Below, in pieces: positions 33,561 to 44,203 of a stretch of 64,000 nt of DNA. The position numbers and the translations under genes were made by a program. Source of the stretch: Blepharisma stoltei (Eukaryota > Ciliophora > Heterotrichea > Heterotrichida > Blepharismidae); assembly GCA_914767885.1 (NCBI GenBank), contig CAJZBQ010000056.1, positions 682,001 to 746,000 on the forward strand, written 5' to 3'. The notes below the pieces were generated by a model, which was not told where the DNA came from, did no database searches, and was given only the letters and a program-made list of their open reading frames with translations. The number at the start of each line of letters is the position of its first letter. Positions within the stretch are counted from its first letter, which is position 1.

Positions 33561-34471
33561 ATGGTAGAAGTTTATAGAACAAAAACGAATCAAGATATTG
33601 ATGAAATAGAGCCAAATCTTTATTTAGGAAGTATTTTCGCAGCAGAAGATCAAACAATATTAAGAGAATTTGGAATTACTCATATAGTGCAAGTGCTCGA
33701 AAGCAATGATATTTGCCCCCAGTTTTCTAATATTGTTTATCACCATTCTCCAATTATGGACAGAGTTGATGGCAATTTGATAAGAATTCTTCCGAGTGCT
33801 TTGAAATTTATACATACAAATCTGGTGGCTGGAGGAAAGGTATTTGTACATTGTGCTGCTGGAATATCAAGAAGTTCATCTATAATTGTAGCCTATTTAA
33901 TGGCTAAACATAAACTTCCGTTCGAAGATGCGTATTAAATTAAATTAGTTCTATTGCCTAAACTCGGCCGAGGATTTTCACCTCTGCACTCAGCTGCCCC
34001 ATACGGAATCCCGGCTGACACCGACTACCTTGGTTCAAATTACCAACCTGGCTTGATTTCGGGGCTTATGGTCTCTAAAGGCTTGAGACTGGGGCAGAAC
34101 TCCCAGTATCACGCTCAGCACCTGCTGTCTTCAGAGTCCCTAATTCGAGTAGGTATCTCGGATGATAACCGACTGCACCCTTTCCAATCCTATGTAAGGA
34201 GAAAAAACTCTATGCAACAGGTATCATATCCTGTGATACGAAGAAAACCTCTGCCGGTATTTCTCAACTTGAGTCCTCCACCTAGATGTTCCCTGAAGGT
34301 GTTGCAGAAATTGAGTCAAGAGGTCGGGTGATCGCATCCACCATATTAATGTATATTGAAGATGCATATAATTGAGTAAAATCAAAAAGAAGTATGGCAA
34401 GGCCTAATAATGGGTTTCAAAGACAACTAAAATCACTTACACAAACTGATCTCGATTCATACCTGCTTTAG
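33561..34471 (+). CDS. Dual-specificity protein phosphatase 2, split by a retroposon
   Basis: 158 aa after removal of 434 bp. Catalytic loop HCAAGISRS, preceded by KVFVHC and followed by IVAYLMAKH. The general acid is in the MDRVDG segment. The conserved DSP tail FEDAY/NWVKSKRSMARPNNGF is split exactly by the insertion: left exon ends at GAAGATGCGTAT, right resumes at GAAGATGCATAT. UGA is Trp in NWVKSK. As sequenced, the left part would stop shortly after the P-loop helix. Small DSPs of this type dephosphorylate MAP kinases or RNA/lipids; the substrate here is unknown. Confidence 0.9.
33939..34357 (-). mobile_element. Retroposon R5 in phosphatase 2
   Basis: 419-bp body between imperfect repeats GAAGATGCGTATTAA (33924-33938) and GAAGATGCATATAAT (34358-34372). 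Read on the minus strand it begins ATATGGTGGATGCGATCACC, then CGACCTCTTGACTC and CAACACCTTCAGGGAAC, matching the head of the copy at 57.8 kb. The left edge holds a short TTAAA-type tail. Confidence 0.8.
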
Positions 34472-34683
34472 CTAATTAAATGCCTTATCTCAATTTTTAT
34501 TTATTAATTTTAGCTCTTGAGGCTTATATTTAACATTTATTAGATACATAATTTATAAATCAGATTGGAAGGGAAATCAATTTTGGGTTTGTCAAGTTTT
34601 TAATAATAAAAATAATCAGATCTATGAACATGCCAAAATTTATATTTTTAGTTCAAAATTTCTGTGAGAATGAAAATATAAAA

Positions 34684-35418
34684 ATGGGAAATAAAAATGC
34701 AAAATCTAATAGGAACATATACTGAACAAAATCTCAGACAATCCGAGCAAACTTTGATAGATATGTATCATCTGCAAGTGACTATGATCCTACTAAAAAA
34801 GACATTGCATTCGATATTGTCACATTAGTTCTCCATGAAAACAAATTATGTAGTTATATTAATGACAAGCTAGAACACTCAATAATAATGAACCAAAACC
34901 AGCAAATTGCAGCAGAAGATGCGTTTTTGAATGAAATAGTTTTAGGACTCCAGATCAATGGGAACTCATACATATGGAAGCTCAGAACGCACTCTGTTGC
35001 CCAGTTTATTCAATGAAAATTTGCACTTCTGGTGTCAAAAAGGCCTTCGTTGGAAATTGCAAGACTTTGCTATTCATGCAAGAGACATTTTGGAATTTTT
35101 AGACGATATCACAGCTGTAGTAGCTGTGGAAAATCTGTTTGCAATAAATGCTCTCCTTATCTAGCGAAACTAGACTCACTTGGTTATCTTGATATGCAAA
35201 GAGTTTGCAAAAATTGCGTGAGGAATCTTAAAAAGTTGAGGGAAAGTGAAGTTGGTAGCGCAATTGAAAGGGCAAGGATGCAGAGCATATCATTAATGAG
35301 AATAAGAGTTCCGGCAACTAACTTGGATCAGGGCTCGACAAAAAGCGTCAACTATATGGATATATCTCCCAGAATTGTAAAATTAAGCTGGCTGACACGA
35401 TTCAGCACAATAGAATAG
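34684..35418 (+). CDS. FYVE zinc-finger protein
   Basis: 244 aa from MGNKNAKSNRN (possible myristoylation). A helical N-terminal half precedes a FYVE-type finger at about 122-175: CYSCKRHFGIFRRYHSCSSCGKSVC, then NKCS and RVCKNC. The RRYHSC block is the R(R/K)HHCR-like basic patch that binds PtdIns3P. UGA is Trp in NIYWTKSQ and QFIQWKFAL. Probably acts on endosomes. No interruption. Confidence 0.88.
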
Positions 35419-35678
35419 AAGAAGCCATAAATTAATAGAATACTTTAGATTATATTAAATATTTTTTTCTTTTAAGCTATTTTAGTTTTATGATTTGCTC
35501 TACCGAGACTTAATTTCATGCAAATTACTTTCAAATTGTCACTTTGCTTTTAATCACTTGAATTTAAACATTTTATCTATATAGAAAGAAAAGACATGAA
35601 TTCTTTATTTATATTATTAAAAATGTAGCAAATCAACTTTAATAAAAATAAGATTATTACACTCAATAAAAGCCCAAA

Positions 35679-36221
35679 TTAGCGCTTGCTATAATGAAGA
35701 AGATTAACTAATTCCTTCAAGTTTTCTCTAATTTCTTTTTCAATTTCCTCTGGAGACTCTTGCATATCTGTATAAGCTTCTCGTAATTCTATTTGCTCTC
35801 GGCAAAGAGGACAAGTATGGCCACGGCTTTGCCAATCTGAGATATCTTTATCGCAAAATGCATGCCCGCACTGCAAAATAACATCAGCATTTATCTCTAG
35901 GCAAATTGAGCACTCAACCTCTCTACAGGGAGTTGACTTTTGAAGCATGTCTAGAGATTTGAGTTGCATGACTACTCGAATTAAGTCTTGTATTTCATTT
36001 ATGTATAAGGTGGCTATTTTTACTCATACTGAATCTGTTATAAGCTTATACACCTTAAATTTAGCGATTCCATGCAATTTTCATAAAAATTTCTTCAGAG
36101 TCGGCAGGTCTTTCGGAATTACCCTTATATTTGTGCCTGATATTTGCAAAAATTCTTTAGAAAGTGTGTAGAGGTTTAATTGTGCAAGTTGCTCTAAAAT
36201 CTTTTGGTAAGAGCTTCCCAT
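35679..36221 (-). CDS. RING-finger protein, RNF141-like
   Basis: 180 aa from ATG 36221 (MGSSYQKILEQ, a potential myristoyl start as in RNF141). The N-terminal part is a predicted alpha/beta domain; UGA is Trp twice (KKFLWKLHG, DSVWVKIA). RING at about 105-145: CSICLEINADVILQCGHAFC, then SRGHTCPLC. The tail is acidic and helical. Predicted E3 ubiquitin ligase. Confidence 0.85.
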
Positions 36222-36498
36222 TTATATATAAATTGCTTAATAGTTTTATAGGAAACTTCATAAAGAGATAAATGCTTTATTATGTAAGATTACTTTGCAT
36301 GTTTTGAAATTATATAAGTTTTTATATTGCTCAGCAAATTATGTTTTTGGCAAGTGGAGATCTGAAGCGATTAAGTCTTTGCTTGCCAAAAGTTTACCTA
36401 TATGAAATGCTTGTACAAAATACCCAGGTGCTTTAAGTCAATAAATCATTGCTTGACAAATTGAGTTACGAAATATAAAAATTTAAATTATCCGACAG

Positions 36499-37454
36499 TT
36501 AATTGAGCCATTTATTTTGGTAAAACGATTCTTCTTGGTCTTCAATTTGTTGGAGTTCTGCCCTAATGCGGTTGTTTTCTTCTATTAATCTCTCTATTTC
36601 GTTCTTATAATCCAGTATAGCTTCATTGTTTGCTTTTGGCTGGCTACACTCTTCTATCTTTCTTCTTAATTCTGAGACTTGGCTTTGAACTTCAAGTTTT
36701 TCGCTGTATAAAATTTACTCGTAAAAATAAAATGGCAACATATGGAAATTATTTACTCTATAAACCTCTGCGAATTTTATTCTTATAGGGTTCGGTTTAT
36801 CTGGTGAACCTTTATTCATAATGCTTATTGCATAGGGTAAGTCCTTGATCCAAGGGTATTAGGATGTATAGGAACTTTGCGATTGACTCATCCGAGGAGG
36901 TGATCCTTAATGGGAACATGCGCAGGAGTTAAGTCTGAAGCGAGGTTAACCCGAACAGTGAAGTCTTTCTGGTCCTTTGGTGGGGTTATCTACTTGCTGG
37001 ACAAGATTACTATCGACATCATCAATTGGGAATTTAAAAGGAGGTTCAGACATTACTCCTACGGAAGTGTATCGCCGTAAAATTCTAAATCCCACCTCTC
37101 GTGAGTGAACAAAAAATTTAATATATAAGCTGTTTAAATTAAATAAATTAGCTAGAGATTTCCTTATAATAATTATCATTTATATATCAATTTTTTTCAT
37201 AACAAATTTTTATATATTAAAAAAATTTTTTGTTCACTCGTGGAGGATGGGTTTTTCCAATGGTTTTGTTCGCTTACGGAGGGGGGAGTAAGTAATCTTA
37301 ATCTTAATAATAAAATTTACTCTTCTGTCAAGTCTAATCCATCTAGCTCTTTTTCTACCTGCCCAATACAATATTCAATATATTTTCCTTTCTGTTCTGA
37401 GTCAATATTATCTGAGATGGAAGAGACCCTCACTATTTGTCCAGCTTTTTTCAT
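36499..37454 (-). CDS. Small coiled-coil protein, intron interrupted by a retroposon
   Basis: 112 aa after removing 602 bp and a 15-nt intron. Exon 1 reads MKKAGQIVRVSSISD ... LDGLDLTE; exon 2 reads DEKLEVQSQVSELRRKIEECS and a long heptad-rich helix to KWLN. The intron GTAAATTTTATACAG (minus strand, 36704-36718) coincides with the target duplication of the insertion, so the element landed in the intron. Function unknown; possibly a prefoldin-like or cytoskeletal coiled coil. Confidence 0.75.
36721..37309 (+). mobile_element. Retroposon R6 with nested MITE, inside an intron
   Basis: Perfect 13-bp repeats ATAAAATTTACTC at 36708-36720 and 37310-37322 flank a 589-bp body. Its right edge has a TTAATC-repeat tail (TAATCTTAATCTTAATA). 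A CTCCGTGAGTGAACA-type MITE is nested at about 37086-37291 (CCCACCTCTCGTGAGTGAAC ... TTCGCTTACGGAGGGGGGAG). Confidence 0.8.
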
Positions 37455-37483
37455 TTAAATAATTAAAATAAACACCAAACACT

Positions 37484-39950
37484 ATGGATGATATTTATGC
37501 AAACAAAGGTCGCCAAGATATATGCAGCTCAGAAACTTGTTCAAATAACGACAGCACTCAGCAGAATGAAAATCGCCACTCAAGCCACAATGCTAGAAAT
37601 TCTTCAGTCCCTTTGTTTTATTGCATGTGCTCTGTTTGCCAAATCCAAGCGAAAAACAAGGTGAAAAAGCCAGTTACCCCAGCACATAGAAAATCTGTAA
37701 GGGCGCAAAAATTAGGAATCTTGAAAAGCTTTACTTGGCTGTTAGAAGAAATAGGAAATCATAGTCAAGGCCTAAATATCCGAATTTTCACCCCTGACAT
37801 TGTTGCTTTCAGAAAAGCAAGAATAGCTTACTTAATTCAGCCAAAAGGTGAAAGATCATGAAGATTTAACACAAATTTAGACCATGTAAGCCTAACTGAA
37901 ATAATGAAAAAGTTTACAAAGGTAGTTAGAGAGCGAAAAGCCTTAATTCATGGTCAAAATAATAAGGTAATAGCTGCAGAAATCTACGGGAAAGAAATAG
38001 CCTTGCTTCGATATACAGCCAAAGATAGGGACAATGATCATCTTGATAATAACCCTTTGGATGAAGATGGACCTTTAAGAGTTCTTTACTCCAACCCCTC
38101 TTTAAATTGGAACCAAAAATTTTGTTCCAATTTAAATTATTATCATAAAAATTTTTAAAACTTTTAAAAAATATATAAATACTTTGAAATTTTTTTTTAA
38201 AAAAAAATAAAAAAAATAATCAATTGCTTAAATAAAATTCTATTGTACGTTTTTTTATTAAATTAGGGTAAACTAATGTTATAAAAATTAGTATTTTGAT
38301 CTTTAATTTTTTTTAGACAAATATAAACTGAGCACAATGGTTTGAATTTTATGAAGAATTAAATAAAAAAATTAATTAATTCAGTGTATTGTCTATTAAA
38401 TTAGGTAAAATTAATTTTAAAATTTAATATAGTAATTGCCCGAGGATGGCGCAAGATGGCGCCATCCTCGGGCAATTACAATACTCATTGATAAAATTTT
38501 CCTATTAAAAAACAATTTTTTGCCAATGGTTTGTTTCCAATTTAAGGGAGAGTTAATGAAAGAGAGTTCTTTAATTTAATGTATGAAAGATTAGGAAGCG
38601 CTGTATGAAAGAAACTCGTTTACATACAAACAATAATTCGATGCAAAGGTGGATTAGGAGATGTGATTATCATAGAGTATTTCACAACTGATAAATTTGA
38701 CCCTGCTTTTGAAGCATATATTGACTACGTTGAGAATGAGGAGCAGCTCATGAACGATAATCCTATAGCCTACTGTGAAATTATCTGCAGACGGATAGCA
38801 GCGATCCTGTATTTTCACTCGAGTTTAGAGATTTTGAAAATGAGAGCAGAGTTTATGAAAGATGATCTAGGAAAAATATGGTTTTCTTATGCTACTGATA
38901 TATTAGTTAGAGAAATTCAGCTTCCAAAAACCCGAAATAAGCCTCCAGACGCTAAACTTTCTGATAAAGACGTTAAAGAGCTGAACATGGCACTAGATTA
39001 TCACGTTGCACAGGATAAGCTTTCTCCAACTTTTTATAAATATAATGGATATATGGAGGATTATTATAAAAATGTTAAAGTAAGTGCTGATATTGAAAGA
39101 GTTCTTGAAGCTCCTCCGGCGACATTAATAAGTGAAGACACAAAAAGAGCTCAGGTTGAGCTTTCTGGTAGGAGCTTTTTTGCAGAAAGATCTGTATCAA
39201 GTGAAGCTAATAAATCTTATCTTATCTTATGGAATTTATATCGCTTAACGTCCACTACGGGGTTACGACCCCAGGTTTATCACTCGCCTTTCGTCGCATC
39301 GGGCCCACCAGTCCGCTGGGGACAGACTCGCTTCGATCTCCAAGGTGCTTCTAGGGCAAATGTCCAGGTCTTCGACGGCTCATGAATGAGCTACTTGCTT
39401 GTACATGGGTTGCTTTTCCGAAAAACCCAAAAAATGGATTTTTTCTGGTCAGCTATCGGCAAAAAGGAAAAATACAAAGCCTGGACGTAACGCCCAGTTT
39501 CACGCTAGGGAGTTGCCCGAATGGTCCAGAGGACTTTGCTGAGCTTCCCCTTTCCAACCTTGTACCCTCCTTTCCCACGAGGAAAAATCCACCCCTGAGA
39601 TTAGACTAGGGCTAGGCTCTGAAAGCTACCAGAATTGCTTACCTAGCATTGCTGTCCATCTCTGAAATGGTAAAACCTTGCCGGATATAATTAAAATATG
39701 AGTCGAGGCTGCATGGGCGGGAGGCCATGCCCAGACGAAGACGCCATATTTTAATTATGAAGCTAATAAATCAATGTTCATGAATGATTCATATAATTCT
39801 GCGAGAACAAGAAAAAGAGTAAAAACTGCTAATGCTCCGAATCAAAAGAATTTATTCAAAATTAACCGAGGTATTATATTACCCTTTTTAAGAGAAAACT
39901 CTGTAAAAGGGCACTTTCGAACTTTAAGTCAGCAAGCTGCCACAAGCTAA
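37484..39950 (+). CDS. Unrecognised 480-aa protein with one IES and one retroposon
   Basis: Start MDDIYANKGRQDICSSE; stop TAA at 39948. The frame is open after removing 468 bp (38087-38554) and 556 bp (39202-39757). A cysteine pair (CMCSVC, about 44-49) is near the N-terminus. A basic helical region and a long acidic/helical middle (PAFEAYIDYVENEEQLM, DDLGKIWFSYATDILVREIQ) follow, with a Ser/Arg-rich end. UGA is Trp in GERSWRFN and SAVWKKL. No known domain is recognised. Both interruptions lie in conserved-looking coding sequence rather than at domain edges. Confidence 0.75.
38086..38555. mobile_element. MITE-type IES with internal perfect GC-rich hairpin
   Basis: Ends TTACTCCAACCCCTCTTTAAATTGGAACC and TTTGTTTCCAATTTAAGGGAGAGTTA. 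The AT-rich interior contains a 21-bp perfect inverted repeat (arms GTAATTGCCCGAGGATGGCGC, about 38435-38483, six-base loop). The frame needs 468 bp removed, one more than TTA-pointer excision. Confidence 0.85.
39217..39757 (-). mobile_element. Retroposon R7 (15-bp TSD TGAAGCTAATAAATC)
   Basis: 541-bp body between perfect 15-bp repeats (39202-39216 and 39758-39772). The left edge has the tandem tail TTATCTTATCTTA (3-prime tail on minus). The right edge has a stem-loop with arms ATAATTAAAATAT / ATATTTTAATTAT. Homologous to R1 at 8.0 kb over much of its length. Exact removal restores VSSEANKS/MFMND in frame. Confidence 0.88.
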
Positions 39951-40200
39951 AATGCAATTACTTTGTGCTAAAATAATTTAATTAAAAAATAAAAATATGA
40001 AAAGTAAAATATGAATTGCTTAAAAATATATTTATTTAATAATTTATCATAGATCTTATATATCTGATTCTTTTATCTATAAAGCAATCATTTCATTTTC
40101 AGATTGATATATATAGCAGGCTCAAAATCATCATAAATCATAAGAGTTAATTTTTTATTTATAGTAATACCATAATATCCCGATATTTAACATATTAGAA

Positions 40201-41306
40201 TTAAGCCTGCTCATTTTTTCTTACAAAATGTAACCCTTTCTCTTCATTACTCCTATATTTTATTGGAAATAATCAAAAGGCAGGATTCTTGCCTAATGCT
40301 TCTTGAAAGTTATGATAAACTCCACCATTAAATGGTGAAACTGAATATTCCGGTATTCCACCCCTTTTCTTTTCACAGTACTCAATCGTTGTATAGTTAT
40401 TAGCAATAAGCCATACATGAAAGCAGCAAAAACTTACAACACAAACTGAAATCATCAGCACCAATGAATAAGTCAGTTCAATAAACAAGCAGTAAGGTAT
40501 CGATGATTGTGAGTCCATTAGAACTATTATCAGTGTTTCCCAAAAAGTGCTTATAAAAATCAAAGACAAAATAGATCCGTGCAGCACAGTCAAAAAGAAA
40601 TACTTATAGTTATAGTAGCCTACACAGTTGGCGATTCAGTTGCAATGATGATCCATTTTTAAATTGCATCTTTCACACTGCTTGCAATGATGAGTTCTAT
40701 CTGGCTTGCGTTTTTGGCATCTTGTGCAGGTCCTATAAGAACCATCTCTACGCTTTTCAACAAGATCTGGGTTTTTTGAACTGGAATCTGAACTTTCACC
40801 GCTAGGGATATCCCACTCTTTGCCCGGTGGGATTGATCCACAGTCAGTAACTGTAGCCATAAAATGGCTAATTAAGCATAATATAAGGAAAAAGGTTATT
40901 AAGGAAAAAAATAACCATCCCCTTATTTTTGCGTTTCTCTTCTCAGAATCACTATGCCAATAATATAGTTCAGGCCTATCATCTGTGTCTAATACCAATG
41001 GAACAGTATAAAATAGAATATAAATAATATATCCTCCGATCAGAAGAGAAAGCAGTAAAAATACTGGCAAATATATTGAAAAATATAAATATATTAGAAG
41101 TAATCTCTCACTGAAATTGGCATCTTTTCATGGTGGAATTTTAGGATCTATAGCACTTTCCATTGAATAGCCCCGATAACGGGCTGGCTTCGTCCCGCTA
41201 TCGGGCTATTCAAGGGAAAAAGCTATAGTTCATTAAAGGTTTCTTCTGTAAAATATGAGTCAGTTTGCTGTAAAAAGGGCTGCCTGAAATAGGCTTCAGA
41301 CTCCAT
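40201..41306 (-). CDS. DHHC palmitoyltransferase 1
   Basis: 342 aa after removal of a 77-bp IES. Start MESEAYFRQPF. Four hydrophobic segments; the cysteine-rich domain reads CTRCQKRKPDRTHHCKQC, then CNLKMDHHCNWIANCVG with the catalytic DHHC intact. TTxE-like motif near ANNYTTIEYC. The IES removal joins TFNEL to DPKIPPWKDANF. The enzyme S-acylates cysteine on membrane proteins, fitting the many MGxxC N-termini nearby. UGA is Trp in NWIANC and PPWKD. Confidence 0.92.
41149..41227. mobile_element. Short 77-bp palindromic IES
   Basis: Bounded by TA within CTATAG on both sides. Almost the whole segment is an inverted repeat (GAATAGCCCCGATAACGGG pairs with CCCGCTATCGGGCTATTC). It falls in the short (<115 bp) IES class. 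TA-to-TA removal keeps the DHHC gene in frame. Confidence 0.85.
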
Positions 41307-41539
41307 TATAAATATAAATAGTTTTTAATAATCGTTAAAATAATTATGATATTTTTTATATAGTCAAAATGATAATGCAAATAATCGAATTTTATCATCA
41401 TTTATCCTCGATTTTAATTATTTTTAAATTTTGTATTCTAAAATAATTTTTATCATTTATGCACACTATCTATCTGAAATAATTTTTGGTTATCATATAA
41501 TTAGATAATATCAAGTCATATTTTCACTGAATTTAGAAT

Positions 41540-42652
41540 TTAACTAGAAAATGAGAAAAAAAACTTATAGTTTTCTATTCCTAGCACACTCGTATTTTCA
41601 TATGAATGCTGTGGATCTTTTGGCAAAAACAGCGGCTGAGGTGTAGAAGGCTCTTTATTCGTATATTGTTCAGCATTTTTGGCCAAAATATAAGTTAAAT
41701 TGACTGACTGATTATCTGTGAGGTACCATGATCCATTTTCCAAAAATACTGTAGCATGATGCCTGCTAATTCCTGTATCTCTTGGGTAAAACACGTCAGG
41801 CTCTTTACCATTTCCACCACATCCAATGATAAGTTTATCATATACAACTCCTGCTTTTGGATTAGAATGATACTTAAATGTTTCTCCTACAAAAGGTCCT
41901 GTGTGATTTGTAAACGAAATCGTATAATCAGTCATTGTGCTGCCTTTTTTTTCTTCTTCTTCTCCTTCCTCTCCCGTATAAGTTGGCTGATTTACTCATT
42001 GCTGATTGTTTCGGACTTCATCCGGAGACGAATTTACAGGAAGATATGGCTGTGATAAATCATCTATTTCTATACAGGATATATCAGAAACTTCCACAAT
42101 AATGCTGTTAGCAAATCTTATCATCATTCCTTTTTTAAGTAGAATCTTGTCTCCTTCAGATAGCTTTACTCCAGTATTTCCACTTTTTGAGAAGTCAATA
42201 TAATAGTAGCCTGGCTCAGATATTCGAATACGGCCGAAATCAATTCAGTTCACATAATAATAAGGTCTCTCTGATAGCCTAAAACCATTTGGAACACTGA
42301 AAATTATGCAACTAATAGGGTCGATTTTTGTGTCTTCCTGAGGAAAGTTTACGTCGCAGAAAAACCTGCCAGATGGGTCAGCTTTACCAAAGACAACATT
42401 ACCATCTTGACAAAATCTTGCCGACTCGCGAATCCCGAAAGGGGTTATTTGATATGTAGTGCCTTCAAATCATGGAGTATTTTCTTTTTTGTAAGCTGGA
42501 GGCAATCCTGTAAGTGTCATTGTTAGGTTTATAGCAAACGAACTTGAAGCAATATTAACTGGTGGTTGATTTCTTTGAAGCTCTGGAGGATTTCTTATTC
42601 ACGGCAATAAAGAGATCATTTCATCTCTTTTCCGGCTGAGTGATTGTTCCAT
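41540..42652 (-). CDS. FHA-domain protein
   Basis: 370 aa, uninterrupted. The C-terminal third contains a forkhead-associated domain: DKLIIGCGGNGKEPDVFYPRDTGISRHHATVFLENGSWYLTDNQSVN, with the conserved Gly, Ser-Arg-His-His and Asn positions for phosphothreonine binding. The N-terminal half (about 50-220) has beta-rich sequence with a second, less clear FHA/SMAD-like segment (GDKILLKKGMMIRFANS). A poly-Glu linker (EEGEEEEKKG) joins them. Confidence 0.85.
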
Positions 42653-42798
42653 AATATTCTATTATTTGAGAAAAGCTATTTATATTTAATCAAATAAATA
42701 TAATGCTCAAGCCATTACTGTGCACTTATTTAAGTGGTTCTTAAGTTCAGTATTTCAAGAAAATTATTTTTGCAAATCCTAAATAATTAATATTTAAT

Positions 42799-44183
42799 AT
42801 GGAAGGAATTCGCTCTGCTTCTCATGCTGGCAGTTGGTATGTAGGCTCTACTGCTCAATTAAACACTCAGCTCAATAATTGGCTTTCTCAAGCTGAAATT
42901 TCTCAGCCCCAGGCTAAAGTAATAATCGGCCCTCATGCAGGGTATGCATATTCAGGACCTACAGCAGCATGGGCATACAAGCATATTAATCCATCAACCT
43001 ACAATCGTGTATTTTTGCTCGGGCCTTCTCATCACGTGTACATTCCTGGCTGTGCTTTGCCATGTTCAGCCGTATCTTCACACGACGACTATTTCATAAC
43101 GATTATCGATTATTTTTTTGCCTATTTTTTTTTTGGCCTATTTTTTTTGGCCTTTTTTTTGACAATTTTTTTAACTATTTTTTACTAATATTTGGGCATA
43201 ATTCCATACCAGTTGTTTTAATATAATTTTTAATGTGTTTTAAACGATTTAACCAATAAAAAATGCACCCTTAACAGATTTCTTACTCCATAAATACTAA
43301 TTCATTGCTTTTAAAATTTCGAGAATTTAGATTTAATTAGGAGTTTTTCACTTAATTTACCCAATATTAATCGCATAAGGAAAAGTCTCTGTTTCTCAAT
43401 AATGTTTTAGTCCTCTCAGCAGCTTCATGAATGAGGCTAGGCAACAAAAAAAATAAGCCAAAAAAAAATAGCCAAAAAAAAAGGCCAAAAAAAATAGGCA
43501 AAAAAAATAGCTCAAAAAAAAATAGGTCAAAAAAAATAGTCGTTTATGATATAGTGGTCGTGTGAAGGAACCCATGTTCAGCTGTATACGAGACTCCATT
43601 AGGCAATCTCCCAATTGACGAAGAGACTGTATCAGAATTAGCAAACACCCAAAAATTTGCAAGGCTAACTTTAGAAGCTGAAGAAGAAGAGCACTCACTA
43701 GAAATGCATATGCCTTATATTAGAAAAGTGTTTGAAAATAAAGACATCAGACTTGTACCGATTATGGTTGGAAATTTGAAAAATAAAGCTGAAGAAGATT
43801 ACGGGAAGCTTTTGGCACCGTTTTTGAGAGATCCTGCGACTTTATTTGTGGTGTCTTCAGATTTTTGTCATTGGGGAAGCAGGTTTGGGTTTACACCTTA
43901 TGACAGAAGTAAAGGAGAAATCCACCAGAGTATTGAAGCTATGGATAGAGAAGGAATGAGATTAATTGAGCAGCAAAACCCGGAGGGATTTCAACAGTAT
44001 CTTAAAGATACAGATAACACTATATGTGGTCGACATCCAATTGCAGTTACTTTATTCGCTATGAGGCATTCAGGATTGAATTTTCAGACTAGGTTTGTGC
44101 GCTATGCTCAAAGCGAAAACGTTACAAACCCAAGAGGCAGCTCAGTTTCATATGCGGCTGGAGTCAGTTCAGTTAATGAATAA
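42799..44183 (+). CDS. MEMO1-family protein, split by a foldback IES
   Basis: 290 aa after removal of 512 bp. Family landmarks: RSASHAGSWYVG at the N-terminus, GPHAGYAYSGPTAAWAY, LLGPSHHVYIPGCALP, then after the IES YETPLGNLPID, EEHSLEMHMPYI, FVVSSDFCHWGSRF, and CGRHPIAV. These include the putative metal-site His, Asp and Cys of the MEMO/AmmeMemoRadiSam fold. Known role: copper-binding, redox-related signalling in animals; broadly conserved. Confidence 0.93.
43073..43586. mobile_element. Foldback IES with 16-bp direct repeats and T/A-tract arms
   Basis: Direct repeats CCATGTTCAGCCGTAT (43060-43075) and CCATGTTCAGCTGTAT (43572-43587). Terminal inverted repeats of about 27 bp start CTTCACACGACGACTAT and end ATAGTGGTCGTGTGAAG. 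Inside, poly-T blocks separated by GGCC/GCC on the left face poly-A blocks with GGCC on the right, forming long imperfect arms. TA-to-TA removal restores the MEMO frame. Confidence 0.85.
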
Positions 44184-44203
44184 TTAGAAAATTGTTATTA
44201 ATA

